From Phorcus lineatus (taxonomy: Eukaryota; Mollusca; Gastropoda; Trochida; Trochidae), in the NCBI GenBank assembly GCA_921293015.1, contig OV121094.1:7616764-7680763 (forward strand): a DNA stretch of 64,000 nt. The letters are read 5' to 3'. Of the stretch, positions 22,080 through 35,200 are shown in pieces; positions within the stretch are counted from its first letter, which is position 1; every line of letters begins with the position of its first letter. The notes under the pieces were generated by a model. It made no database searches. It was not told where the DNA came from and saw only the letters and a program-made list of their open reading frames with translations. Both the position numbers and the translations under genes were made by a program.

Positions 22080-22700
22080 ATAGAAACTTAACGGGGAGAC
22101 ATGAATATTTCCCACCTGGACAAGTGGTCGACGTCCACCATCCACGTTGATAAGTCAAGACTGGCAAGGACTTCACTTCAGGGTCATCCCCCCTTCTTCT
22201 GCGAGTCTGCCAGGAAGTTTAGTCTCCCAGGAATGTGCCTCGCTAGAATTGACATTGTCCAGGCATCCGTGAGGGTATAGAGATCCCTGGTGACTTGCAT
22301 AAGATTGACAGATCTGGTGCCTCCCTGCTTTAGATGTAGGCCACGACTGTGTAATTGTCTGTCGCTATGACGATGCTAATGCTTATGTGGTTGAGCGCTA
22401 GTAGAACGGTCTTCAAATCATTTATGTGAAATGAAGAATCCATCTGGCTCCATGAGCCGCTCGCTTTAAATTTGTTCAAATGAGCACCCCAGCCGCTGTT
22501 GGACGCATTAGTGTGTTGAGATTGTGGAGGGACAAAAGACAACCTATCATGACATGTGCCCTCAATGTCCACCATTTTAACTCCAAATGAAGTTGACTTG
22601 TTGGAGATATCTGGGTATCCAACGGCACTTGGCAGAAGTTGTTCACCCACATTTGTAGGTGCCGTAGGTTTAGTCTTGTTCTAGGGTGAAGGCCTGAACT
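22080..22700 (-). pseudogene. DIRS-like RNase H region, frameshifted
   Basis: Minus-strand pieces: RLNLRHLQMWVNNFCQVPL, then HTNASNSGWGAHLNKFKASG (the T-D-A-S..GWG core of retroelement RNase H with the D replaced by N), then LLALNHISIS and IATDNYTVVAYI. After a frameshift comes KQGGTRSVNLMQ followed by ARHIPGRLNFLADSQ. The order is typical of DIRS reverse transcriptase-RNase H proteins. Several frameshifts. Confidence 0.65.
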
Positions 22701-23365
22701 GAGGACAGTGATCCTATGAGAGACATCCAAGCTCTGATGGAATGAGGCTTCCCTTCTCTTAATTTGCGAATGATATCTTGGATGGCTGACCAGCGGGCCA
22801 GAAACTTTATGTGACGGGTAGGAATGAGTTCCGACTTGTCGGGATGAATTATCCAGCTCAAGTGGGTAAAGACGTGACTGACGAACATGAGATGATCACT
22901 TAGCATGACTGAGTTCTGATGGCAAAGCAAGAAGTCGTCTAGGTAGCCATGGATAAAGACCTGTCTGAGGTGCAGAAACTGAAGGACGGGAGCTAACAGC
23001 TTTATGAATAGCCATGGAGCTATCGAAATCCCGAAGTGAAGGACCGTGAACTGAAAATGCCTGTTGTTGACGGCAAACGGCAGGTATATTGGAGACTTGA
23101 GATGAATAGGGACGTGGAAGTGGATTGCTTGAGGCGGTACATTATCCAACTGAAGGATGTAACCCTGCAGTACCACAGATAACATCAACGGGTCGGTTGT
23201 CACACATTCCCAGTTCCGATAAAAAAAACCAGTCCCAGCCATCCCTCTAAGGGCGAGTGGAGAACCGGATGGGGGAAGAGAAACTCTTGAGAGGAGTCGG
23301 TGAACGGAAGCTATCTTAGCCTGGAGCGAAGCAAGAGTCATCGCCCTTTCCCCTTGGAACCACAA
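22670..23365 (-). pseudogene. DIRS-like reverse transcriptase fragment
   Basis: A 231-residue open stretch without its true N-terminus. Motifs in order: HFHVPIHLKS, FQFTVLHFGISIAPWLFIKL (the LPFGLSTAPRVFTK motif) and HGYLDDFLL, with the YLDD catalytic pair. Then HPDKSELIPTRHIKFLA (normally KSxLxPxQxxxFLG). The FG-S-AP and YLDD combination is that of DIRS elements. The frame ends at a stop before RNase H, so the element is inactive. Confidence 0.75.
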
Positions 23366-23417
23366 AAAGCCTGGAATTGCCCCTGGATGACTTGATCTGA
23401 TCCCTGGACTGCGGAGG

Positions 23418-24840
23418 ATGGAAGTCTCGTTGGCCCTGCAAGTTCCAACGGGACTGGCAAGACGGTGTAATCTGACTGAGCGAAGGCTAGGTTTGAGCCG
23501 TAGGTCTGGAGGACCTGTTCCCGCGGCAGGGGCTGTTATAGCTGCCCCTGTCGAGGAGGGCCTGGGTCAATTTCACATTGAGGTTCTTAGTTGTCTGGAA
23601 CTCCTGGGACTCGCTAGCTTCCTTGCAAGATCTGTTAAAGAGAGTGGGAGCTTGGATGGGTTGAGTCAACAAGGAATCTTTGACGTCAGACAGTACATCT
23701 CTAAGCCGCGTAAGCTGTTGTTCCCGCTCTGACAAGATTACTATCGAGTTGGCCGAAGCAGTTGCAATGTCTTATGAGCCTTGGTAAACTGTGCCTAGAA
23801 AACCATGAACCATGGCCACATCATCAGTCCTCATGGTAACCAAGGTGTCTGGAGAAATCCCATCATAGGAGTGGAATTTGGGTGGCAATTGTTCCATTAT
23901 GCCAGCACAAAACACGTTCAAATAAGAGAGAACATACAATGCGTGTCGTGCATTGAAGTCCAATTCAACAAAATCAAATCTAGAGACAGACATCCTGTTC
24001 TAGGCGGGAGTTGACGAGGGGTAAGCCGGTTAAAATCCTTGTCTAAGGAGGATAGGCCGTTTCCCGTGAATCGATTGTGGAGCAAGTAGGACGCCTTTGC
24101 CCTAAACTTGGGTACAGAGATGATGATTCTTGTGTAGAGAGCTTCTCATTCACAGAGTTGAAAGCAGCCTTGACTACTGATGAATGAGGCAAAGATAATT
24201 TGTGAGCCAGGGAGGGAGGGAGCGATCCCGACTCCCCCAACTCATCAAGGAGAGACCTTTTCTCCGAGATAATTGGTACCGTGGAAGGCTTGAGTTTATG
24301 CAGATACTCCAACAAAAGATACAACAAAAGACCAATTAGGATCCAAGTCCATTATATTATCTTCTGGGGTATAATCAAGCAATCCTCGTGAAAAACATCT
24401 GCTGAGTCCGTGTCAGTGGACACATGACAGTGAGAGACGGGTAAGTCCCTTTGACCCTTTGGTTCGGCTCAACGGCTGGTATGCCGACCCCCTTCTCACC
24501 TGGGCCCCTGGCCAGGGAGTTCGGGAAGTTATGGCTGGACGTGGCCGTAGCCAGGAGAAATGCTGTTTCGTTCTCTGCTGGATCTTGTTAATGTTAGTTG
24601 AAAGGGAGAGTATCATGCTTTTTAACTGGTCAAATTCCACAGGCTTGTCGGTTTTAGAAGATTTCGACTTTTTAGACTATGTCTTAGGAGAGGGAGAAAC
24701 TGAAGCCTTGCATTTCGAAAATTTAGTTTTAGATTGTTTGTCTTTTGTCAAATCTTTACATAGTAGAGTTCAGAATCGCCACAGCCCATACAATTATAGT
24801 GTGGGTCGCCGATACACAAGTACCTTTTGACACATTTACG
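23418..24840 (-). pseudogene. Putative DIRS-like gag region
   Basis: Broken minus-strand frames containing EREQQLTRLRDVLSDVKDSL, MEFDQLKSMILSLSTNINKI and SLPHSSVVKAAFNSVNEKL. Position upstream of the reverse transcriptase and the coiled-coil-like composition fit ORF1/gag. No zinc knuckle was seen. The assignment rests on position. Confidence 0.4.
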
Positions 24841-25094
24841 TTGTATGGAAGACATGATCCGAAGGGGAAGAGTAAATTTATAACACTCAAAAGAAAAAAG
24901 GAAAGATCTCACCCAAGTCCAGGAATCTGTGAACATATCACAAATCAAAAGATGAAAATAATCCAATCACAAGTAATCCAAGGAAAACACAGGAATAATC
25001 AAAGTGAAAAACACAGGTAATCCAAGGAATCAAAGAAGAAAACAAGATCGTAACTTGAGTGAGGCAAGAAAATTCCTCTCAATCTATGAACGAT

Positions 25095-25285
25095 ATTCAC
25101 TCAGAGAAGAGAATGTCAGTTCAGATTTGAAATTCAGGGGAGATAAGGGAGTTAACAGGGGAAGAACAACATGCATACCGCTAATAAAATTTTATTTTTA
25201 TTTTTCTCTGTACTGTCTCTCCTAATGTTGAGATTACTGTCTAAACTAAGTCCAGTGGTAATATTTACGCAATAATTAGTTAGAG
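25095..25285. repeat. DIRS-like right inverted terminal repeat
   Basis: Mirrors 20,665-20,860. Contains AGATTACTGTCTAAACT and CGCTAATAAAATTTTA. Some bases of the left copy are diverged, consistent with an old insertion. Confidence 0.6.
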
Positions 25286-25676
25286 CAGCTTATAGCAAGG
25301 CAAATACTTGCAAACACAAAGACAAACAAAACGTCCAGTCATGAAAATAATGATATACATTGGTTCGGCTCAATGTTTCATGTTTTAATCCCCATTTTTC
25401 CAAACATACACTCAATACATCACTTTACATCACATTAATCACAATTGATACAATATATTTGTAAAAATAAATTCAGGGTATTTACAATGATCTCTACATC
25501 ACGGCATAGTTACTCGATTTTCTTTCATTATTGTACCAGAAAAATAAAACATGAAATATGTTTGTAATAATAAATGAAATTAATATCTTACTCACAAAAT
25601 ATTACATAATTCATTTCAATTATTGACCAGGAAGTAAAGTTCCATCAGCGTTTTTGAATCTGCAGAGCTCTGGATG
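25286..25676. other. AT-rich intergenic
   Basis: Nothing recognisable. Confidence 0.4.
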
Positions 25677-26162
25677 TAGATTTTCGAGGCTCTCTTAGCG
25701 CTAAGATTGTCGTAACCACATCGGTGGTCATTCTCTGGCTTTGTCTTAGGCGATTTTCGAAACCATCATAAACTTAAGATATCTAAGTTAAGATCATAAA
25801 TCTAAGAAAGGTGTATACCTGTCGTAACTTACGATGCACCCACTTGTCTCGCATTCAAGAGGGTGCCGCTAAAAGCGGTCCAGTTAGCTTTCCTCGGGCT
25901 CCTAGATGAACTAGTGGCACCCTCTTCACCCAGACTCTGGCTGTCATTCTCCATGTTGACATCTGCTAGGTACAAGGAGAATCCCCGTGACGTCATCAGG
26001 AAATCCCTACAGATTGTTTACGACAGCTGTCGTAACTCGATTTAACTTACAACAGATTTAAGATAGTTTCGAAAATCGCTCTTATCTGGGGGTAAGATCC
26101 TCTTAACTTTGAACTTAATTGCTTACGACCTGTCTTAGTTATGAGAGCTTTGAAAATCTAGG
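25677..26162. mobile_element. MITE with terminal inverted repeats
   Basis: TAGATTTTCGAGGCTCTC at the left end is mirrored by GAGAGCTTTGAAAATCTA at the right. Subterminal GATTTTCGAAACCATC/GATAGTTTCGAAAATC and many TAAG/CTTA motifs also pair internally. About 485 bp, no transposase. The 60-residue plus-strand frame inside is not a gene. Confidence 0.7.
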
Positions 26163-26806
26163 CCCTGATCTTTAAAGGCTGAAGGAACAGGATGAATCTT
26201 TCAAAGATAGTTATTAATTGGGGGAAGTACAGTAATTAAGGTCATAGAATCAAGTTTGTAAGGCAACTAAACTTGGCTAATTATTCTTCATGAGCAAAAA
26301 TCTGATCACTTGCACCAAGATTTTCATATTTATGCCCGTTTTAAAGTTTAGGATGACGCTGCTTATTGGCATATGCCGTTTGAGACCGGTGAGGTACCGA
26401 ATCAATTGCAATCCCATCGCAAGTACGATATACCTGAAATCTAGTAATTGCAGCACCAATATTAATGACAGACACATTATTCATTGAGTTTATCACCTTT
26501 TTGCTATTTCTGTATTTGAAAAAAGGTAAGCTATTGGCTATTTTCATTGGATATTCAGCTGGAAAATTTCATGTGTTCCACGTCATGGCCTTAGCAAAAT
26601 GACGTGGTAAGGACTAACGCTTGCCAAAGACATAGGGTAGGGTGTTCTGAACTTCATTATTGCGGGCTAGAATGCACCAGATTTCTGAAAATTGTTGCAA
26701 ACATCAGGGGAAACATTTCTGTGAGTGATTAACTATTTGTCCAGTGTGCATTACAATTTGCCTTGCAAAAATGAGACTATGACTTTAATATCCATATTTC
26801 ACATTA
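26163..26806. other. Intergenic
   Basis: No gene or repeat recognised. The open frames on both strands at 26,277-26,547 are mutual shadows without domain content. Confidence 0.35.
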
Positions 26807-26965
26807 CAGTCAAACCTCGTTTATCCGGACGATTTGGTTACAGGTAAAAATTGACCCAATAGCGAGTATAAGCGAGTATTAAGTAAGTATTAAGTAAATG
26901 TACAGATATGGTTTGAAAAATCGGCGTCCAGATAGTGAGGTTTCCGGACAAGCGAGGTTCGAATG
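26807..26965. mobile_element. pogo/Tigger-type MITE
   Basis: Left end CAGTCAAACCTCGTTTATCC is mirrored by the right end TTTCCGGACAAGCGAGGTTCGAATG. The element is flanked by TA (26,805-26,806 and 26,966-26,967). The CAGT-AACCTCG-TCCGGA end is characteristic of Tigger/pogo elements. 159 bp, non-autonomous. Confidence 0.8.
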
Positions 26966-26967
26966 TA

Positions 26968-29283
26968 TTTTATAGCGAAATCCATTTAGGACTGATTCCG
27001 TTTTGTAGAATGACAATATGAACAGATGTGAGTCCTTGATGTGGTGAAATAAATAACAACTTATCCATAAGTCAAAACCAACATGATCTAATCTTCAATG
27101 CAATCCCTCTACCGGTTTACAGAATCATCTTTGGTAACCTGTCCAAAAGGTCTGACAATTCTCGTAATGTTCTGAAATTATTTTCATGCAGGCAAAAACA
27201 AGTCATAAGTGGTGAAATAAGATAATAGCTGTATAAAAGATTGCCATGAGGTTTTTTAACATGTCATCGCCACAAATACAAGATTTCTCCATCGAGATAG
27301 CATTTTTTTAAGTGCCAAAGGATTTTGATACAAAACTAGCATCTGACTACATACATTCAGACCCTGAAGAAGAAAATGCAGAACTAGGTTGAACTAGGCA
27401 GAACCGGTAGATGCAACATTTTGAAGCCTTTATTCCTAAGATAAGGATATTTTGATTGGACTTGATAGGATTTGAGGGACATAACACCAAAGAACTTTTC
27501 CTTTGTCTATATACAACACAATATGGGAATAACAACACAATATGGGAATACAAACTCAATCTTTCATCTCAACATCTTTCAAATCTCCAGGGTGATTGTT
27601 CTGGAAAATCGTGATTCCTACCGGCTCCTGGATCCAAAGAGTTGGTTCCCAGCAACTTTGGTACTTTACTTGCTTAACTAATCAACATGTTGTTGACATT
27701 TGAGACAAAATCAAATCAGAGATATTTTCTTCATCAAGAATCTGTTACAGCACATAACTTAGAAAAAGATAGGGAGGTAATAAAGTTATAATTACAATTG
27801 ATGTCAACAGAGCTCTGACTAAAACTTTAACACCATGGCCAGGTTTGTCTCACTCTCAAATGTCTAACAATTACTCCCTAAATGATTGCACACATATAAA
27901 CACCAGCTATGTAGATAGTTATGGTCATAACAGCCTGAAGTATACAAATGTATATCACGCTGTTACTAGGCAACCAGTCACAATTAAAGACTGTTTTTTT
28001 GCAGATGGTTGGACTAAGATCAAACAACAGTTCGACTACTGCTGTACGGCTGAACAATCATTCATAATTACAAACAGATGACCTTGACCCTGCCTGCATT
28101 GTTCAAGAGCACTTGTTCAAGCTAAAGTTTGCCTTTGCTGTCTATACATAAAGGGGCAGTGGAAACGTTTTTTAAGTTAAAGTACCCATGAATGTGAAAA
28201 TAAATGTTTTCAATTGCAAGATACATTTTTTAAACGAAAGGTTCTGAAACGAATGTACAATGATCAGTTAAGCTTTGAAAATCAAATATCCTGAACTCAA
28301 TGATTTAAAGATGTTCACACAAAAAATGGCAGTCAGTGGTTTTTGCTCAATACTTGATAATTTCATCTACGACTACAGATGATAAGGATGATGTTGTGAC
28401 TTATGATTATTTGGGAAAAATGGAAGAAATAATTCTTTATAGAAAACATACTACTGCTCCTTAAACTTTCAAGCAAAGGTCGGATCTGTTGACATTATTG
28501 ACTTTGAACATGGGACAGAGTGGTCGGGTTATTGGTTTAAAATCAGGAAGGCTATTAAATGGTTCACTTTTCCATCATCATCATTACCCAAACAAAATAC
28601 AAACTTTAAAAACCAAAAATATATATATATCATAAAAAATAAAAAAGAACTTCAGGACATTTGAGATTGTATCTATCAAGAGGTAAGTAATATCATTTCT
28701 AAATATAATTGTGATATCAGAGCATTCTCTACCACCTTGTTTCTCAACTCAAATGTTCCCCTTGTTAAAATTGGATAAAAAAAAGTTAAAATTTTACTTA
28801 CGATAAAGAAATTACATGAGACAATCCTAATTTTTATCCAAACAAAAATCACATTCCAACCGTGATCAAGCAAATCTTGACTTTTTGGGGCCAAGAAACT
28901 GAATTGAAAAAGAAAATGACAAAAAAATTCAAAATGGTCAATGTCCATAATTTCATCCAATTAAAGATCTTCTACATCACCAGCGTTTGTTACCCTTGAC
29001 TTCTCAATAGTAAATAGTAAAGGCTAAACAGTAAATTTGAAACAACAGTGTTGATAACAGAGCTAACTTTGACTGCAACCAATCAGGAATCATTACTTCC
29101 AGCCAAGATAGAGGTCCATATATAACAGATTTTTCCGTGAAGAAATTACTTGTGATTTCTCTGGAATGTGTTCAGGGGTATGTGTGTGTTTTCCTGAACA
29201 ATCCCTGGAGACAGTTGACGGTGGCCCACTTATTAATATCACATGTCACACAGCCAAGAAACTTGTATTCCATCCAAACATCT
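26968..29283. other. AT-rich intergenic
   Basis: No gene found on either strand. The part nearest 29,283 should include the SFT2D3 3' UTR (minus strand), but no canonical poly(A) signal was assigned. Confidence 0.35.
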
Positions 29284-32200
29284 TCATATTGGTAGAGTCT
29301 TTTGAGCCGTTTTTGATGCCGCGGAATAAAATACTTTTGAGAAGAATTTCAAGCCAGTCTGTCCTCCTGGAATGTAACTAACAATGTACCTGGAACACAA
29401 AAAGGAACAAACAAATCTGAAAGGTTTGAAATTTACTGTTTGGCATGAAATTGAATATCACATATAAAAGAAATCTGTCGAACATGAAGCTTTAACCTTT
29501 TAGCTGCGAAATTAATATGTGCCAGAACATAACATGGTTTAGACATTATAAATATTGCTATATGAGTGTATGTTAAGGTTTACAATAACTACAAAATGCA
29601 TGAAAGGAATAATCTACTTATGGCATACACAAATGACAAAGAGTTCCAGTGCACCATCCTGCAACATCAGTGTATTTGCCTTTGCCCAGCTCCATCATAT
29701 ACCCTGATATCTTTCAGCCTAAAACACTCGTATCACTAAATATAGCAAGCCAATTGAATGACTCGCATTCAGCGATTTCCGCATGAGAGTTCAAACAAAT
29801 GCCAATGTAGGCTATAAATAACCATGGGTAACCAGCCGTAAGTGATACGAGCGTTTTAGGCTGAAGGATATCAGGGTATATGATGGAGCTAGGCGGAAGC
29901 AAATACGCTGATGTAGCACCTCCCTTAAACCAACAAGACAACGTTATGGGTGACAACTTCTTCATTTATATCATACGTTTCAGGTGACAGAAGGGGTAGG
30001 CAGAAGCTAAGGATCATTGAGGCAATTTTACGAGTATTCCACTAATATCTGGGTTGCTAGTAATATTGCAGAGAGAAAGTCTGCAACATAAGGTGTTGCT
30101 ATGCTCTGCTGTGAAACCTGTGGTTAGAATTAGCAAACCATGGGCGGAACTGTGCTGTATTCAGTGTAGCATTGCACCAAAACATGTAGAACAGTTCTCT
30201 ATGGCAGACAAAGTTGGGAGGATTCAAACCCGGACCTACTGATCCAAAGTCAGATGTGCTGACCACTGTGCTAAACCACCCCGAGCTCAGAAACGGTGTG
30301 TTGAATATATAAACACCTTGTCATAAATCTAGGTTGGCGTTTAACGCCACTTTCAAGATTATTTCACTTATATCGCGCGTGCTAGTATTATTGCAGGGAG
30401 AAAGCCCATAACACCATTGTGGCTATGCATTGCGGTAAAACCTGCGAACATCGGCTGGTACTACGAACCATGGGTGGTACTGCACTGAAATTCAGTGTAG
30501 CATTGCACCCAAACCTGACTGCGTGTAGAACAGTTCTCTACTGCAGACAAAGTTGCCGAGCCCCTGGCAGGATTCGAACCACAGACCTCTTGATCCCGTC
30601 ATAAATTTACCAAACGCCTTTGAAGGATTTCCACTGATTTCCAAGGATCAGACTGAGAATTCTTATACTTTAAACCTTTGCATTATGATGCAATTATTAT
30701 TAACTAGCTTTTAAATTTACTTTTATAATGTCAATTCAACAAATCATTTACTACTTTGTTGAAAATGTTGTCACAAAGGTAATCAGAAGCAAAGTCACAA
30801 AGCTTCAAGCAATTGATGAAGTAAAACTGAGCAACATTATTCGAATAATACGTACCATACCAATGCTACAACTTGTGCGACTGCAAAAAACACCGTTAAT
30901 AATGTGCTTTTGACCTGAAAAAAAAAACATAAATAAATTATGAAGCAAATAATTTCCATGACCTTCTTAGTAATGGAGTTACTTGTCAGAATGTTATTGA
31001 AGTTGGAGCAAAATAAACCCAAAACAGAGAGTGCCCTTACACGGTAACATTGTCATTTCAATATGGATTGTCTTGTTACAGTCCATTAGAATATAATTCT
31101 TGGGGGAGATTTTATCTCTAACTCAAAAATCAAAACATCAATGATTTGAAAAGACATATATATGTCAATTACTGGTTTTCCATGAAAATCTAAAAACAGC
31201 CTTATAAATGCACAGAGGTGTAGATATCACATCCAATATACATGGATACTAGTTATGTAACCTAACAAACACTATTACTTTTAACTGCCCTACTGGCTGT
31301 TTTAGATAAGTCTCCAAAATTACGTTTGACTATTTGACGAGTACCACTGTCCGGTTTTCGATCATAATTGAGACGTTCTACCTTCATATTGTCACTGTAA
31401 AAAAAAAACCAACCTTTAAACTGTGTCTTTCTGGTAAAAGTCGATACTTCGCGATCAAATGACACCACTGATTAAGTTTGGCATATATGACTCCAAAAAC
31501 TCACGGAGTGGCTCTGTAACTTGGTTCTACTGTCAGTCTTTTAGGTTAATGATTTTTTTAAAAAAACAGACCATAGTGTTATATGATTTAATTTAGATTA
31601 GATATGCAGGGATATAAAGATTTGAATAGAAAACAAGTTGTGTAGCATTAGTTGTGCTTTAGTATCTAGATTCTAGATATTTTAATAACTACTATCACCA
31701 GACAATATATATTTATATATAAAGCATGGGTATTTCAACACATTAGGCACAATCAAACACTAAACATTGCAACAAGAGTCATCATTGATTGCAAAACTCA
31801 ATTCTATTGCAACCATTTCAGGATTCATTACAACTCGCCCACAAACTGCTCCACTTGTTACAGAGGTAATCTGGGAAGAAAAGAATTGAGTATTCTCTGT
31901 GAAGAGAAAATGGACTCACCCTGATTTATAAGTGTAGAGGATACAGAAGTCATTTCTTGTGTGACCTCTGTAACAAGTGGACCTAATTTTGTGTTTACTT
32001 CAAGATGACTCACCCATAAAAAGAAATAAGGAAAATACTGAAGTCGTTGCTCCCGAACCTGGGTAGGAAGTGAGGTATATTTCATGATTCATTCAAAATG
32101 GACTCACCCAGATTGAGAAATACAGCGTGGCCAGCATGGTGCCAAAGTAGGCCGTTGTGAAGGGGAGTCTTCCCAGAGAGCAGAGATGCTTGAAGTGATG

Positions 32201-35200
32201 AACTGGACCCCAGAGGAAGGAGAAACTAAGAGAAACAAGGGGAGAGGTGAGTTCATCTTCAAAAAATGAAAAGCTTATAATGAGAATCTTTTGGATATAC
32301 AACTTTTTTATTCTTGACAGAAAGAAGCTGTATATTACTAAATGGGCAGTAGCACGCTTTTTGAAAATTCTTTTTCTTCACATTTTCCCAATAAACATAA
32401 GTTTAAGCCAAATGTATTATCTCCAAAGGGTCAAACATATCATTACTAAACCTACTTCATCCATTGTAGTAAAAGAAAGTATTGAGTATCAAATAAAAAC
32501 TACTGTCAGCCATTTTAGTGTGAACAACTTTCAATCATTTGAGGTAGGAAAATTTATTCCAATAGCTAAAGTGAAGTTGGTTCATTTGCTTTAGAACTGA
32601 ATCTTTTGATTAAAAAACACTGTCTTGCAATTTGACACATTCACTTTTATTTGTGAGTTCACTTAATTCATTTCTTTTAAAAATGTGCTACTGCCCCTTT
32701 AAATTTGCTTTTGTAACCCTTCAGCCTTACATCAGTTCACCTTTCCCAGCCTTTTCTTTCTGCAGTAGAAAATTCAATAAGTTTGTAGGTTGTAACCCCG
32801 GAGACATTAATTACTAATTCAGGCCCACACCAAATCTACAAATCATTGGCTACAGAACACTCTGTTCTAAACATTTTGGTTTTCTATTGCTCTTGTTTCA
32901 AGAAGATGAAAATATTCATAAGGTGTAGCCTCTTTGGCCGGTATTTGCGGCATTAGAATAAACAAATCTACAATTAGAATACCTATTCATCGGCAAAGGT
33001 ACATGTACACAAATATTCAACTCTATAAGAGTCAGTGGTTCTCTAAAATGGTAAGAAAGACATCATGAATAGAGGGAAAGATTGGTGAGTTGTTGAGTTT
33101 GTGTTTAACGCCTCTTTCAAGATTATTTCACTTATATCTCGACTGCTAGCATTAATGCAGGGAGAAAGCCCGCAATACCATTGTGGCTATGCATTGCGGT
33201 GAAACCTGCGAGCATCGGCTGGAACTAGCAAACCATGGATGGTACTGCGCTGAATTTCAGTGTAGCATTGCACCCAAACCTGACTGCGTGTAGAACAGTT
33301 CTCTACTGCAGACAAAGTTGCCGAGCCCCTGGCGGGATTCGAACCACGGACCTTCTGATCCGAAGCCGAACGAGCTATCCCACCCCTGGAGGGAAAGAGA
33401 CGCCTGATGTCCTGAAATAAGCCCACATCAGAGCCACCATATGCCTGGCCTCCAGGATCTGTATTAAGGGCCAGAGAGTCACCATATAATATATGATACA
33501 GATTGATGGAGGTACCTGTATACAAGTTTTGAGTTCTCTAGAGCTAATGGATCTGAAGAGATGTTAAAGTGTAAACAGTTTGTAGACGGATGGATAAAAG
33601 AATGGATGGATGCCAGACTCCATGACATAAGCCCATGTGGCCTTTTAGGTCTGATAAACTAAAAACTCACATTACATACAATCCTTATGACACACTTTCT
33701 CTATATCAAATAACATTAAAATCAGATGGAACCCTTCAGTTGTACCTCACTGTATTTCTGATCAGAGTACTGTTCCATAAATGTCTGCCTCAACCCTGAT
33801 TAGCTGGATTTTAAAAGACACCTAGGGAACCAAGATCGGAAGTACAGCATGTTATCAATAATAGGTCCCAGCTGATTTAAATGAGATTGCTCAATATCTT
33901 ACCTTGTTATGACGAACAGGCTGCCAAGGGAATACAAGAGCGCAAATTTCCTTGCCTTGAGGACCAGGAAGGGGACATACAGGCTAGCCTGGAAACATTT
34001 TACTTGATTAAGTCTTTCTCAGTGTAATTAATTTAATTGTGTGGCAAAATAGAGCTATTGACTTTGGTAGATCATCAAAATATTAATAATTCATTATCCA
34101 AATTTGATGATTTACATAATAGGCAATAGATTTTTTAGAGCAATCAACCACAAAACATATATAATTCAATTATTTTCATTTTGCAGCTCTCAATCTCAAA
34201 TTTTGTAACTGCCTCTCAAAACTGCCAAATTGCAATTTTGTTTTACATATGACAAAAATAGGCAATTTAACAAATAATAGACCCATTCACAAACCCAATT
34301 TCAGCAGATCTAGTGGAATCAAAAATAAACTATTGAGCCATGGGCTTAATACATTAAGGGGTAAAGGCTGACATATCAAACTATACAACATTGTGTTAAT
34401 GAGTCTCTATCATGTTTTAAACTGCCACCAATTTAAGGAATTATAATATGTATTGGTGAAGATAAAATAGGTGTTGGACTTACTCTCAGTTTATGGTTGA
34501 GGTATATCTACACAATATTCAAGTATGTCAGACCGTTGTAGATGTTAAAGCTTGTGACCAAAATCATTTGCTGCCATTACATTCTTGTGCAATTCATCTC
34601 TTGACATAACATACTTCTACAATTTAACTGATGAACAAAAATTTTAACAAAATTTTCAATATTTATGAAAAGGGAATTCCCAATGATTTACACCCTGAGG
34701 CTTTTGATAAGTCAAGATCTGGCAAGAGATAAAAGTCTTTCACTTAATTCACTATGGACCTGAAACTATGCTTGTACACAACAATAATCAGATCACATTG
34801 ATATCAATTAACATCTTTATGAATGTAAGTTTCACTGAAGGCAGAATTTCTGTTATCTTGGAATTAGGGAGTTTACTAGGATTACAAACACTTAATATAA
34901 GGGACATAAATTAATTCATACTGGTAATTGGAGAATAGGGCATTTACAAAAAGGCTGATGGCAACTAAGGCCAAACAGTCATGGCAACAGAGGAAGAGGC
35001 TATGGCAACTAGAGAATTAGCCATTGATTGGAGCCATTACCTAATTTATCTGTTGTGGCGTACAATTATTAACTCACAGATCCAATTTATTTTCAAGCCA
35101 ATCAACTACTACTTTACCATGAAAATCATTGCATCAAAAAACTTGGAAACATATATGGCGGTTTCCTCATATTTTCAACTGGTAGTTTCTCACTGGGCGT

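Larger units (their letters stand above)
20665..25285 (-). mobile_element. DIRS-like retrotransposon, decayed
   Basis: Bounded by inverted repeats of roughly 190 bp. AGTTTAGACAGTAATC near 20,700 is mirrored by GATTACTGTCTAAACT near 25,240. AATTTATTAGCG with a nearby CTTCCCC and TTATCTCCC at 20,757-20,815 is mirrored at 25,135-25,195. The minus strand carries gag-like remnants (about 23,420-24,840), reverse transcriptase and RNase H. Inverted terminal repeats together with a YLDD reverse transcriptase are characteristic of DIRS elements. The tyrosine recombinase expected at the 3' end was not found. Confidence 0.65.

Noticed and set aside
30419..30604. 61-residue plus-strand frame, and similar frames at 33,235 and 19,595
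   Set aside because: They lie within SINE copies and share the same antisense or sense SINE translation.
31858..32085. Extra SFT2D3 exon suggested by donor-like GGGTGAGTC motifs near 31,914 and 32,008 on the minus strand
   Set aside because: Exon 4 (ending 32,108) joins exon 5 in perfect frame and matches the family without an additional exon.
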